Shown: in pieces, positions 22,401 to 34,808 of the stretch
Numbering within the stretch: position 1 is the first letter of the stretch
How the letters are laid out: the number at the start of each line of letters is the position of its first letter
Assembly (NCBI RefSeq): GCF_040115645.1
Contig: NC_089566.1
Location: 2,604,001-2,668,000, forward strand
Reading direction: 5' to 3'
DNA length: 64,000 nt
DNA from: Euwallacea fornicatus
Lineage: Eukaryota > Arthropoda > Insecta > Coleoptera > Curculionidae
Translations under genes and position numbers: made by a program
The notes under the pieces: model-generated
Seen by the model: the letters and a program-made list of their open reading frames with translations, nothing else
What the model was told of the DNA's origin: nothing
The model's database searches: none

Positions 22401-24170
22401 ATCACACGCCCCGAGAAGGATGTTGCAGAAGTTTAACAGTTTGAAAGTTTCAACTTTTAAATCTCAAAACTCTACTCAAGAGGTATTCTACAACTCTATC
22501 CTCCACTCCATAACGCAAAATCTAATTTCAGTCCGACGACCCCGACGACCCCGAAGAACTTCCTAAAGGAGACTCGGGAGTTTCGCTTGAAATTCCTAAC
22601 TCCACGACCATTTGGCAGGTCAACCCTAGACCTCTACAGTGTGGTGATGTAAGTACCAATAGAGGAAGAGTTTAACGATCATAAACTCGCCGCGTTTCGA
22701 TGATTTTTTCAGTATTATCAGTTTACGACGTTCGCGATGTCGTTGAATGAAGTAGAGACAGGGATGGAGAAGACCCTATGTCCTACCGATTCGAGGCTAA
22801 GGCCTGACATACGGAAGTTGGAGCAGGGTGACATTGATGGGGCAGCAATTGAAAAAAATAGATTGGAAGAGAAGCAAAGGGATGCTAATAAACGAAGGAA
22901 GAGTAAGAGCACTGAACAGTATACACCCAGGTATGAGTAAAGGAAAAATTAGTGGAACCCACGGCATTTCCGCAAAAAATGAACTTTCAAGTGGAAATAG
23001 AAAGGTCATGTTGGGCTACTCGGCGATCCATGTTTCTACCTATCGGTCTCATCAGGCATCGCGCGACGCATACACGAAGGCAAGCGCAACCTGGTGGCGA
23101 AAATTCGAAACGACATTGTGTGTATTCACGTGATACTTGCGATTCCTTATTTTTTTACACGTGAAATCTGATGAGACCAATAGTACGAGAGTGATTCAAA
23201 CATGAATCGGAATTGTTTCATAAAAATGTGTCGGAACAAGATCCGGAAGTGAAAGATACATGTCATTTTTCTACACAATCTCCTGACGCAAGAAGAGACC
23301 TTTTTAATGGCCTCAATTGCTGCATCGTTGTCGAATCTCTCTACTCTGAATGCTTCCCTCCACGGGCCAAACATGTGATAATCACATGGGGATATGTCCG
23401 GTCTATAGGGAGGATGTTTCAACATTGGACATTGAATTTCTTCCAAATTTTCCCCAGTCGGGTTGCCTGTGTGAGGATGGGCATTATCGCGTTATTGATT
23501 GAAAATTCACGGAGAGAGTCGATGTGCAAACACCCTTCGAAATCCCAAAAGATGAATTGAGCCGAAGCAGCGAAGACAAGACCCGTTTTCGACGTTATTT
23601 CGGAGATTTCTTATGCTGTTTGTACATTTGCGTTGTGTTTACACGGGTTTCTCTGAAACGCGCTTGAAATCTTTCAATGACTTCCGCCGGTTTTACATCT
23701 TCACGTGCAAGAAGTTCTACAACAATGTGTTGTGCGACCCGAAGGTGCACTTCATGCTCACTCGTGATGATGCGAAAACGCGGCCTTCAGGGATTAAGCA
23801 GAGTGGGCGTGGTCTTGCGATATCCTGACCCATTGCTCCTATAATAGGGGCACGAGATCCCTCCCGACGGTCTACTAGCTCCACGAGAGAAATCCGGTTC
23901 GCGTTTGATTCGCCCTCGGAAGAACCCGTGTGGTCGGCGGCCCAACAACCTCTTTCCACTCCTACTTGAACGTTTTTTACAAAAGCACTTTCCCGCCATT
24001 TTTTTTTTAATATGCAGAATTTTTCGAGAAGCTTTTTTGCTAATTCGGTTTTAAAAAATTGTTATAGGTGGTTTAGTCATGAGCTAAATCCTCACACGCA
24101 GCAAGATGATTGGATTTCGAACGGCAATTACTGGAAACGTCAATATTCACAGGACGTTGATATTTTTTAG
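19413..24170 (+). CDS. Oxysterol-binding protein-related protein, short ORP1/2 type
   Basis: Exons: 19413-19611 (splice acceptor at 19393), 19670-19928, 22016-22213, 22269-22482, 22532-22648, 22713-22930, 24068-24170 (TAG), giving about 435 residues with agreeing phases. The lipid-binding ORD fills the protein: ILKN-like WAVLKNCIGKELSKITMP, the hallmark EQVSHHPPISAFHAE at about residue 104, GSIHPKLKFWGKSVE, TGMEKTLCPTDSRLRPDIR, a KNRLEEKQRDANKRR helix and a final DDWISNGNYWKRQYS. ORPs bind sterols or phosphoinositides and exchange them at membrane contact sites; no PH or ankyrin domain is present here. It is closest in my memory to human OSBPL1A/OSBPL2 and Drosophila CG3860. The ATG chosen is the conserved Met of the PxPM motif; an upstream coding exon cannot be excluded. 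The 2.1-kb and 1.1-kb introns each contain a transposon; the others are 49-64 bp. Confidence 0.93.
20372..21522. mobile_element. Non-autonomous foldback transposon in ORP intron 2
   Basis: The left end is TA|CAGGGTCCGTCAAA and the right end TTTGACGGGACCTG|TA. The inverted repeats extend at least 160 bp, with GATTTATCGTTAAATTTTAA and ACCAAATTATG conserved in both arms, and weaker pairing continues for roughly 280 bp. No transposase remnant is visible. The 1151-bp insert makes up over half of the 2087-bp intron 19929-22015. Confidence 0.85.
23170..23775 (-). pseudogene. Mariner transposase pseudogene in last ORP intron
   Basis: On the minus strand: REDVKPAEVIERFQARFRE (helix-turn-helix region), then after a large gap and a stop codon DNAHPHT, and MLKHPPYRPDISPCDYHMFG. 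From the D of DNAHPHT to the last D there are 34 residues, the D34D spacing of mariner. The first catalytic aspartate region is lost. Its orientation is opposite to the ORP gene and it lies in the intron 22931-24067. Confidence 0.8.
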
Positions 24171-25325
24171 AATATCTACCTTGCGAAAGTCTAGTGTATG
24201 TACTGTAGAATCGTGTTTATAGATTGAACTTCTAAAAAAATGTCTTAATATTTTATTTGTTGCAAAAAAATATCTGCAATTTTGGCTAAACAGGAAAACT
24301 AGCCATTAAAAATTTACCTATTTTTTAGACAAATACCTGATGATAAATTAATACGAAGGCAAATTTCTTGTGATACTTAATAGAAATTTATTTTTCGACT
24401 CGAACCATGTCCCTTATTTTTGGAACATCAACAAGCAAAGTTCCACAAAATTTTTACAAATCTACTAACTGTCAATTAATACTTCAGGTTAGTCGGGATT
24501 GTTAGAACTTGCTTGGCTAATAATCAGTGCCAAATTGTCACTAACGCTCAGGTGCGAGCGGCTTTAGTGCTTCCATATGTTTAGAGTATTGCAAGAGGCG
24601 AGGAACTCGAACATTTTAGGCAACAGTGTAAACAAACCATGATTTAGAATGAAATTGATGCGAGGCCAATCAGAAACTCAAGTCTAATTGTGATTTCAAT
24701 TTACAATAAATGGGTGCGTTTACATTGGGCCAAAGTAAAACGGGCGGAAATCGTTTGGCCCAGTTTTAGCGCGTAAATGACTGATCGTGTTGATAAAAGT
24801 AGAGGGTTTTTCATCATATTAGAAATACCGAGTGGTGTCTAAATTCTCAAGATTGGATCACCCTGTGCCATTTATTACGTACACGCGGGTAACTCTTCCT
24901 CGGGACAACAGAGAGGTTACTGTAAACTCGTTGTTAATCGTCTTTAGTGGAGGGTATCTTCCTTTAGCTGGGCTAGTTTGTTGGTGCACTCCAGTTGATA
25001 GTCAATCATAAATCGGCCCTAGTGTCTATTCTCATTTCCTACCTGTCGCTATGAAATCAGGCAATAACGTTTTTAATAAGGAATAACTTTCTATTGCTTA
25101 CATTATCTTTTTTACTAACGTCATGTATCTAGTAAATAATCTTAATCAACTGTATAAGCCATCTGTGTTTAGGAAAAATAGAGCTATTGAAAATTATATT
25201 CCTACAGAGAAAACTGTCAAATAATTGTTACTAGAACAGGAAATTAACTACTCTGTATGTGAGCTATAGAAATTAATGTCTTCGGCAGCCCTAAGATTTC
25301 AAGAGTCTCATTGGTTTTGTTGTTA

Positions 25326-25331
25326 AATAAA
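25326..25331 (+). terminator. AATAAA poly(A) signal, ORP gene
   Basis: Canonical signal 1.15 kb after the ORP stop; closer canonical signals were not noticed. Use of this site is inference. Confidence 0.4.
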
Positions 25332-25687
25332 ACGTTTATTTACGATATTACGTGTCTAACTTAATCATTCTGCCGATAACCCTCAACAGTCTCATCTTAT
25401 CTCCGCCACACCCGGTGATTCCGTAACGAGAACTCATTTAATACGTACGACACCGACCAGCACCAAAAACACCCAGTCCGTCGAGGCTCTGCTAGCATTC
25501 CTGGAATATCCAGTGAGGATGATTTCAGAAACGTGCCGAAAGGGCCAGACAGGCAACGGTACGGCTGGTGCAAGTCTCTGGGAAGGCGATATCGAACTGT
25601 GATGCTCTTGCAGCCCTGCTTCTTGGTTAAGGTCTGTCGCAGAAATTGGTGCTGGTCGTGGAGGTGTTCAAGGTTAGTTCAGTGCAT

Positions 25688-25723
25688 TTCTATAAGGTGA
25701 GTACGTCACTCACCTCATAGAAA
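25688..25723. repeat. Short strong hairpin
   Basis: The arm TTTCTATAAGGTGAGT and the arm ACTCACCTCATAGAAA pair over 16 positions with one mismatch, around the 5-base loop ACGTC. It is too short for a typical transposon; its role is unknown. Confidence 0.6.
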
Positions 25724-26456
25724 AATATGTTCAATTTTATTTTTGGAAGAGTGTTCACAGGAAAGTCCAACCTGCTTCTAGCAGTAATTGCAAATCCCTC
25801 CAGATCCATTACTGACCTGAACTAGCCTGAACATAATACTCTTGCCAATTGGCACGTTGTCTTGCTTTAGTACGAAACAATCAAATGAAATAAAACGAGA
25901 GGTCACGTTGAGGCTGAAGCAAATTTACGCCAGAACTGAATCGTGTACAGGCTATGCCTATAGGAAGTGTTAGAGAAGCGTTGGTACAATAGAGTATTGC
26001 GTGCCAGCGAATAAAAGAATAGAGCTATTCAGCTAAACTTACTCCATACAAAAGTTACTTGTTTTCATGCTACAGGGTGCGAAAGTAATTTTTTTTAATT
26101 ATGTAAATTCGGAATAAATCGCATAATTTTTTATTTGCAGACTTGAAATTGCTCCTAGAAAGTTTTTAGGCACGATAAAATCACTCAAAATGTCGATTTC
26201 TGCTAGCTGATAGGTCACACCGCCTGAACCTTGGAGAAACTCCGATACTCCGAACCCTTTCACGGAAAAATGACAGTTCGCAAATCGACCGGAATCTCTA
26301 ACGATTTTTGAGATACTTTCAATTAACTAACTCCGAGCGTATTCAATATTTAGGCAGGTTTTTTCCGGTCGAGTAAAATATTCCGGCCTACAATCATACG
26401 AAGCAGTCAAGTTCATAGCATCTTAGAAACCAGTCCAGATGTGTGCGACTAATATA

Positions 26457-27720
26457 CAGGGTGTTTCAGAAACATGTTGCCAAACTTTAGGAGGTTATAA
26501 AGGGCGACAAGTTAAGTCATTTTGCCTCCGGAAAAGAGACCTCAAGGCACTGGACAAAAAAATTGTTAAAAACGTTAAAGAATGCACGATGGACTAGTAG
26601 GTCCTTTATCCCTCGGATTTGAAGGACTCGCGAGACCTGGAAAAAGTCGAGTCCGAAAAGGGACAGGCAGGTAAGATTTGGAAGGGACGAGGAGCGCTCG
26701 TGTGGGGGCGAATTTTGCCCTTTTCTATTCTCGCTATTGAGAGTAAACAAATACTTTACATCATCATGGGAAATCTCCCTAATGATGATCCGACGTATAA
26801 TTTATTTAACGAAGTCAATAATATCATTAGATGAACTAAGGGCCTTACCGACATCTCGGAAATTACAAAAAAATTACTACAGTAATTTTCGAATTTCGAT
26901 TATCTGGCCCCATATACTTTCAAGTATTAAACCAAAATTTTGTCATTAGGGCACTGTCATTCTTTGGGATTAAAAAATGTATTTAATAGTAGAAAGAAAT
27001 CTAATGGGTTTAAGTCGGAACTTCGCGGTAACCACAGATGTTCACCATCCCGACCGATCGATCAATGTGGAAAATTTATACTAAAGAACTGCCTTATGTG
27101 CATAGGGTAATGAGCAGGAACGCCATTTTACATAAACCAGAAACGTTGTTTTAAGACTAAAGCGAGATCCTATAACGGTAGATTTAAGTTGTTTCTCGAG
27201 AAGCTCAAGTACCATTTCCCATTCAATTTTATCGTAGGGTCAACCGGTTGCAAACTCATATTTCTCAAAATCCCGTATTCCACATTAATTTAAAATTCAA
27301 ATCGAATGTAATATTCCCTCGTTAAATCAGGATTTTCTCCATTGGAAGAATAGCTATTCCTCCAAGTAAAGATATCACTGCCCGTAAATGTTGCTGCGTC
27401 CGTCAACAATATTTTATCAAGAAAAAACACAGCAACAAATAGCAACAATTAATTGTGAGTTGAAAACCCTTTGGTAACACATTTGGAACAGGCTCAAAAT
27501 GGTATAGAGTCGTAAAAACGTAGCAGTGGAGAAATGACTGATTTACTCACTCCCGTCGCTTCAGAGATACATCTGACGGTAGTCTCTGGGTCCTCCATTA
27601 TCCGAACGAAGATATTCTCTTCTGGATCTACAGTGGGAATTTTTGGTCTTTCATTATCAGACCTTGAATGAAAAGAACAATTCCCACCCAGTTCATCGTA
27701 AAGTCGTTTAAATGTTCGAT
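26457..27720 (-). pseudogene. Degenerate DDE transposon, minus orientation
   Basis: The 3' end of the element is TA|CAGGGTGTTTCAGAAAC at 26457. Reading on the minus strand from about 27700: NERPKIPTVDPEENI, CISEATGVSKSVI (helix-turn-helix), LLTDAATFTGSD (first catalytic block, normally TDEATF), NGVPAHYPMHIRQFF, then GRDGEHLWLPRSSDLNPLDF (last block). Several stops and frame changes interrupt it. It belongs to the same family as the remnants at 13774, 43870 and 54027. Its 5' terminus was not found. Confidence 0.75.
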
Positions 27721-27829
27721 GATCTGGTTGTTTGTTAATGTTTAAAGTAAAACGCTTCTAATGTTTCAAAATAGGCACCAACCTCCGACTCTGACTTTTC
27801 ATTATTGGCACATCACCTTCCACCTTGTC

Positions 27830-28620
27830 ATTTCATCAAGTTTGGAAATAGAAAATAATCCGAGGGGGTTAAATCTGGCGAATAGGGTGGCTGAGGAAAA
27901 AATTCGAAACTAAGTTGATTAATTTTGGTCATCGGTATGACAGAAGCGTAGAATGGTGCCGTGTCTTGATGAAACGAGACTTTCTTTTGAGCAAAACGCG
28001 AACGCTTTTTCCTCATTTCGTCGCTCAAACGTTGGAACATAATCTGTATAATATTCCGCGTTTGTTTTTTTTCCTTTAGGGAGACAGTCAATAAAAATGA
28101 TCCCACGTGCACCCCAAAAAACTGACGCCATTACCTTCCCTCTAGATGGAACAATTTTCGCCTTTTTTTGGTACCGATTCTTCTCTACAAGTCCATCATT
28201 TTCACTGTTCTTTTGTCTCAGATGTGAAATGATGGACTCGTGTTCCATCCACGGTCGTGAACCGACGCAAAAACTCGGCTTTATTGCCGCGAAACTTTGC
28301 CAAACACTCCCTTGGAACGTCCTCACAGAGCTGTTTTTGTTCATCTTGTGCACGGCTTTCTCGTATCTAATTGTTTGGTCAAAATACGATGTCCGGTACA
28401 TTTTGAAACGCCAATCGTGTCAGCTAACTCGCGCGATTTTAGCCGACGGTCTTCCAGATATCCGGCGTGGTCAGATCTGGAGTGTCGTTGGGTCGATCAC
28501 TGCAGAGTTCAACTTGGCAGCTCGTACGACTACGTTCAAACCCCACCATTCAATATTCTACAGTTGTTGACGAAGGACCAGATTCCCCCAGAGTAGAATC
28601 TAACTCCGCTTCCATGTTGG
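27830..28620 (-). pseudogene. Mariner transposase pseudogene, nearly full length
   Basis: Minus-strand reading from 28620 gives GESGPSSTTVEYWMVGFE and then a helix-turn-helix-like DTPDLTTPDIWKTV. Next come WMEHESI, where mariner normally has VDETW, and VFWGARGIIFIDCLPKGK, QDTAPFYASVI and FPQPPYSPDLTPSDYFLF. The domain order is complete, but there are frameshifts (one within about 28040-28080) and the first catalytic aspartate block is altered. Terminal repeats were not identified, so the element borders are unknown. Confidence 0.8.
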
Positions 28621-28639
28621 ATCGATCAAGACTTTCCAA

Positions 28640-31600
28640 ATGAAAGTATCGAATCATATATATATATATATCGATGACCGATTTTTCCCATATTCACAAA
28701 ATCTCTAAAACCGTTCGTTGAAAACGGCTCCAAAGCAGGTACAAAACAGCGTAACACCCTCAATCTTTAGACATAAACTTTTTAAGGTTAGGTCTCTGTA
28801 ATGTGGATAAATTTTTAACAAGAAAATCCCCATCTATGTGTCAAGTCGGGTACTTCCGAGACGATCCTCGAATGCCTATGACCCTTCTCGCATATGTAAG
28901 ATATCCAAATGGTTTTGGAGGAACTTTCTAATTTGCGTCCTACAACACTCTTTTCAGTATCAGGACTTATCGAGCAGCGGTTAAGCAACCCGGTTGAAAT
29001 ACTGGGGCGCGCCCTGTCTGCCCTTTTTGCACTTCGACACTCTCCCACGGATCCGGTTTGATCGCTTCAAATTTTACCACGTTAGAGCGCGTTTTTACCA
29101 ACTAAAACACTATGTGAGCCCAGTAATAATAATAATTGACGTTGCGGGAAAATCGGATAGGCATAACGCCCTTCTCGCATTATTCTGCCCATGATTTCAA
29201 TAATTACAAACACTGATAAGTTTTTGGAAACACCCATGAAACACGGCATTATTAAAATTACCCACGACATGCGTCTCGTTATTTTTACATGCAAACCTCG
29301 CATATGACATGCTGGGTGGCGTGTGCATTGGAAAGCTTTTACGTATATACCAACATATATCTTAAAACTTCTTTTTTTACTTACCTAAGTATGCACGTGT
29401 TCCTCGTGGGTCTTGGATTCGAGGTGACGTGACTGGAGGGCGTTATCTGTGAATTTAAGGGATGATTAATACTGGTGAAAGATCGAAACCGACAAGAATT
29501 TCTTTTTTAATGCGAGTGCCGCGAAGGCTGCCTAAGCTTAAGAATGAAATCAGTTAAAAAAATGAGAGTCTCTATAATACGTCATTGAGAGTCCTTTCTG
29601 CCAATTTAAGTTGGAATTACGAAAGTTGTTCATTTTGTTATGAGCATGGCGATTGGTACTTTAGTTGTATCACAAAAGCTAATTAACGTTTAAAAAGAAT
29701 AATTGCGGCACCAGAAGTGGAGCTGAGCCTTTAGACGGAGCAAAGCGGCTTTACCTTCGCTTGTTTGTGAGAGAGAAATAAAAGAAAACCCAATAACTTT
29801 TTTTGAAAATATTTCAGAGGGAATAAATAATTGTATTTTTAAGGGTAATCGCAAACTGGCAAGGCGACAAAACTCACGTGGTACTTTCTTTGATTACCAC
29901 ACCGAAAACTGTGCGTTTACGTTTCAGAAATAAAATAAATTTCCGCACCTCTGAGTATTCAATACAAATAAAGCTGCCCAATATTCCGAAGTGTACGGCA
30001 AAATGTATTTTCTTATAAAAGTGCTTCCTCGTCAGCAGGAAAAAGGCCATTTAATGCTGTATTTCAAAAGGCTGCAGGAATAATATATTGTACAAGGAGC
30101 GCAAAATGTAGGAAACGGTCATTTTCCACGAGTTGTATGCGATACTTTTTCTACGATTTCATCAATTTGTGAAAAATAAAAGGGATTTACTGCTTAACTC
30201 CAAAATGTCATGCACCTGTCGCCAAAATGGCCCGCCCGGTGGCCATTGTTGGTGTTTGTTTCGCCTCGCTGCCGAGTACGAAGTAATTGGAAATGAGATT
30301 ATTTCCTTATCGTTGCGCGCGCAACCCGTAGGATATGAAAGTGCACGGAAACCGCGGGTCTTTTAATTTTGTCTCGATGCCGGCAACAGCGAAACGTCCG
30401 GACAGTCGTAGGAAAAGGGTTTTTCCAATCGTTTTCACCTGTTTAAATTTGAAATTTCCAGCGTTTGCGCAGAAACAGGTAGGACGAACATGAAGTAATA
30501 AAATTACAAAATGGAAATTCGCTAGCAAATCTACTTTTCAATTATTCCATTGACTGCAAACGCAGAAGTAAAATCTATTCGATTAGTTTTTACCTGCGTA
30601 GTTGTCTCTAACGATTGCGAGTTATAATTTATGTAAGATATTCTTGTTATTTGTGACCCAATTTGAACTCAATTACAAAGTCGTTTTAGGAGTAAAATTT
30701 CGGTAATAAGAGGAGGCCTATCTAAGCTTAAAAGTTGTTACTTCGAAAGAAATTTAACAGGGGATTATGTAGCAATTTGTGCCCTTTCTTTTGTAATTTA
30801 TAGGCATTATGTTCCAGACATTCTGTTTATAGAAAGTCAATTTCGTTTTAGGACGGCAAGAGGGCTGCGGCATCCTCATTACCATCTTATAATTTATATT
30901 TGGTATGGTCTCCTCAAAACCATTACTTCATCATAATTTTAATGACTTACTATTTTAATCAAATTGTTTATCAAATTGAGCTTTTTTGCCCGTCTATTTA
31001 GAGAGATCGACAAGATAAATTGCACTAGATGCCATTTTCATAGTAAGTATCAATGATTGTTACGTTAAGTTTATTTATTATTTACGTTGCATGGGGTCAT
31101 GGGAACAATTTTACTCAATTACCGGAAATAATATATTTTCATTGGTAAGAAAAAGTGGGCGTTAATGAGAAATATTCGAAAAACATTGAATTTCGATTAT
31201 GATGATATTGCCGCAGATGCCGAAACAATTTCTTGACGTCATGAAAACGCGTGGGCGACAGTACTGTGGGAAGCCGACAAGAAAGGACAGAGGGCCTTTC
31301 TTAAAGCAACAATGCGGAGGACCACTCCTCGTTTCCAAATGTACGAAAACTCTTGCTTAACACATTCCGAGGCCATTAAAAGACTCTCTTTTCCGAATTC
31401 GATTCGTCCGTAGGAACGTACAAATCTAGGTATGTTATTATTTTATACAGTTCATTAATGAGGGAGATTAAAAATCGATATGATTTAATCTGTTTACCGT
31501 TCGTGTGGTAGATGAGTTCCGTGGAAGTCTAAAGCTAAGTGACGTTGTAAACTGAACGAAGACAGCAGAGCGATAAATTGTGGCAATAAGTAGAGCTAAT

Positions 31601-32084
31601 TTTTGGATAGAGGTTCGATTCGCTGGGTCAGAAGACCGTTAACATTTCAGTAAATATTTTTATTGTTGTTCCTCCCTGAATGAAATATTTAAATGCAAAT
31701 TGCTTCTGTTTTCGAAACTGTCGCTTTGCAAAATCGACAAAAACATTGAAACGAGAGAGTCTTTAATTAATTGTATTTTAACATTGTTCTTAACCCATTT
31801 GCATGAATTTGCCAAAACCGCCGGTGACGAAATAATTTTTAATTTCTTCTCCCTTTCGAGAGGTTTAGTCGCTTGCTAAAATCTCCACCCCAGAAACGTT
31901 TCGTGACGTTTTCGCCGCTAAGCAATCCCAAACCCAGAAACTACCCTCACCTCGACTAAACTGATAGAATATTTAACTTTTCGTCGGAAAAAATATACGA
32001 ACTTACGCATTATCCATGAAATTTTTCACAACACACGACAAAACCCGCAATCTAGTTAAAATTGTTTCTGCTGGTACGGTAAAT
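28640..32084. other. Intergenic, nothing recognised
   Basis: AT-rich sequence with a short (TA)n run near 28655. No exon-like open frame, repeat or RNA gene could be supported. Confidence 0.6.
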
Positions 32085-32086
32085 TA

Positions 32087-33334
32087 TTAGGTCTATAGGA
32101 AAGTTCTGTCCGTTCATGACGAAGAAGGAAATTATGCAGTCCGTGATTCATCTAACAATATTTACCGTACGATATAACTTCCATTATTGTTTATGACCTC
32201 TTGCCAGCGCGATGGCAACTTGTAAATCCCATTTTTTGAATAACGCCCTGTCTTCGGAGACGAAAAACTCAAGAAGTGCTGTTTTGACATCTTCTTCATT
32301 TTTGAACTATTTTCCCGCCAAAAAATTATGCAAAAGGGGGAACAAGTGAAAATCAGAGGGTGCAAGGTCTGGGGAGTATGGTAGATGCGACAGAATTTCC
32401 CGGCCTAGCTCCGCGATTTTCTGACGAGCCTCCATAGCCGCGTGTGGTCTGGCATCGTCGTGATTCAATAAGATTTGCTTCCCGTTGAACATCTCCATCA
32501 TCCATCGTTTCCTTGAGTGTCTTCTTTAACTCATCCATTCGCCAACAGTATTTCTCCGAATTGAGCTTTTCGTCGGGTTTCAAAAGCTCCTAACGGATCG
32601 GTCATTGGATGTCCCACCATATACACATCATTCTCTTTTTAAGGCTTAATTCAGATTTAGAAGTGGAGGGGGAAACTTTCCAGTACGCTCTTTCCCTTAC
32701 AACGTTTTCACACGTAGTCCACCTTTCGTCACCAGTTATCGTACGGTCCAAGAAAGGTTCACTTCTCTTCCGAGCAAGCAGAGATGCGCATGCGACGATC
32801 CGGCCATGCGAATTTTTTTCACTTAATTCATGAGGCACCCATCTGGAACATTTATAGACCGATCCTGGCTTCCGAATGTGGTCCGAAATGGTTTGTTGAG
32901 CTGAGTTAAGTTTTTTCGCGATCTCTGATGTTGTCAGAAAAGGATCTTTGCGTATATCACAATATCGTCATCAACCAGAGATGGCCGCCCAGAGCGTGCC
33001 TCATCACCGAGATCGAAATCACCTGCTTCCAACTTTTCGAATCATCTCCTCCAAAAACTTTCGCCAAGTTTCGACATGCTGCGATAGCACTTCTACTCTG
33101 TTGGAATTCATACAATATACGGTGTCTCAAATGAACTTTATTAGTACCCACGTTTTCACGATCGCGTCTAGCTTAGTAATGACATGAGATGCCTTCCCTG
33201 TAGTCAGTTTCGAAGGAAACATGTATGTACACGCGGTTATAAAGAGGCACGGCCACATACGGCTCAAAGGAGTATGCGCATACGTGTTTAAACTTGAAAC
33301 GGAATTATCGGACAGAACTTTCCGGTAGATCTAA
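32087..33334 (-). mobile_element. Full-length mariner element with both ITRs
   Basis: The left ITR TTAGGTCTATAGG-AAAGTTCTGTCCG and the right ITR (read inwards) TTAGATCTACCGG-AAAGTTCTGTCCG agree at 23 of 26 positions, and both are flanked by TA. The length of 1248 bp is typical for mariner. The transposase inside runs on the minus strand and is broken, so the copy is dead but structurally complete. Confidence 0.9.
32160..33151 (-). pseudogene. Mariner transposase pseudogene (SETMAR/cecropia-like)
   Basis: Pieces in order on the minus strand: NKVHLRHRILYEFQQSRSAI (N-terminal HTH), ISEIAKKLNSAQQTISDHIR, WVPHELSEKNSHGRI, FLDRTITGDERWT (first catalytic D), KKRMMCIWWDIQ, LLNHDDARPHAA (second D) and LPYSPDLAPSDFHLF (third D), then NFLAGK. 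The spacing of the last two catalytic residues is D34D. Frameshifts separate the pieces, but all three catalytic aspartates survive. It resembles the transposase part of human SETMAR. Confidence 0.85.
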
Positions 33335-33336
33335 TA

Positions 33337-34465
33337 AATGCACGCATTCTAATGAGACAGCGAGTCCGGATGAGCTCCTTACCCTCGTCAATTATATCTA
33401 CGTTTTAAATCAGGCAGAGTTTGTCATATCTGATGGTATTAAGAAGTGTAAACATCAGTTCTAGACCCGTAATCTGGAAACAATAGTTAAACTCTTCCTT
33501 CTTCGGATCTCGAATCACAGAGCCCCGTTTTTGAATCGCGAACGTATTTGAGAGAGGCAAATATGTTTTGTTTGAACAGCAATTCAGCACGACTTGCCGA
33601 ATATTGAATAAAGACTTACGTATATGAATTAGTTTCCGGCATTTATACCTACACAAACACATATCATCAAGAAGCGAAAAATGATTATTTCAGGCCCAGA
33701 TGGCAGCTTGGCAGGCAGTAGATCGAATAATTGGAAAATTCGACGCCGGACCTATACCGAACGTTCACCTCGAGACTGCATTTTGTGAAACATTATTCAG
33801 GTTATAATAAATATTTCATTACTTATTAGGGGAAAATTGATGGAGCCGTAATTCTGTCGCCCCCACTTACCCCTTGAGCCCGGGCGCCGCCTCATCTAAA
33901 ATCTCAAATGACAAAGCGGATCCAGTGATTGTGGGATAGGTCCATAACTTCGAAACCGTTTAAGATAGAAAATTTATTCAAAAGTCGTCGTTCCGGCTTT
34001 TCCACTGTATTCCAGGAAATTATCATCAACTATACAAGGCGAACCATAAATGTTTTGGCGTAACTTTATTATATTCGCCTAAATAATATCTCCCTTTCAA
34101 AAGCTAATCTGGGGCCAAATCGAGGCTGTCCCGTTTTGACTAGAAGCTAACTGTACCACGTTCTCCTAATTGAGATCGGCATGCTCATTTAATCTACAAT
34201 TTCGGAACAAAATTAAAATTTCGTTGTTGTCCAAGTGCTTTAACGCAGTCAGCGAAGGGATCGTTTTTGGAACTAATCTGGGACGATAAATTAACAGTTT
34301 CTGTAATTAGGTGCTTTGTTATAGCTACTATTACGTCTAAATGATACCAGATTGTTTTATGTCTAACTGGTATTATTTAGACTTTTTTGTTACCAGATAG
34401 TAAGAAGTAAATCTCTGTTTTTATTGGCCAATTTACCCGTATTTCCTGGCAGCATGCAAGTAATA
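33337..34465. other. Intergenic, nothing recognised
   Basis: No gene, repeat or clear regulatory structure seen. Confidence 0.6.
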
Positions 34466-34467
34466 TA

Positions 34468-34806
34468 CAGGGTGGGCCAGTTACCAGCAAGACTTGGATA
34501 TTCGATGACGGTCCTTATTCTAAATGACGTACGACGTATACCAGGAGTCCCAAACGCATAGCTGGCTCTTGTGATTTTTTTGTAAATTACTTAATACAGC
34601 TGCCGGTGTAGCCAGAAATGACCCCAAATTTCGAATTTTAAATTTGACACTACGTAAAATTTTATAAATGGCGAACTGCACATTTTTTTTTAGTTTTCTT
34701 TTTGCACCACTCGCTCATTTGCTTTATGATAACATAATAGCGTCGCCAACGTAATTGTTTTTTAATTTTTGCTCATTTCGTGGATAAACTTTTATGGTTC
34801 ACCCTG
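34468..34806. mobile_element. Small TA-flanked MITE
   Basis: TA|CAGGGTGGGCCAGTTA at the left faces GGTTCACCCTG|TA at the right, 339 bp apart. Inverted matching is confined to about the outer 12 bases. There is no coding content. The CAGGGTG end is shared with the transposase-bearing elements of the window. Confidence 0.55.
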
Positions 34807-34808
34807 TA

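Larger units (their letters stand above)
24171..26456. other. ORP 3'UTR and intergenic DNA
   Basis: The sequence up to about 25340 is probably 3'UTR, given an AATAAA at 25326. Beyond that I see a small hairpin (25688-25723), a 15-bp inverted match (CCGACCAGCACC near 25450 against GGTGCTGGTCG near 25657) and a lone CAGGGTGCG transposon-like end near 26074. No gene is recognised. Confidence 0.5.

Noticed and set aside
28097..28570. 157-codon open frame on the plus strand
   Set aside because: It is the antisense shadow of the mariner transposase read on the minus strand from 28620 to 27830.
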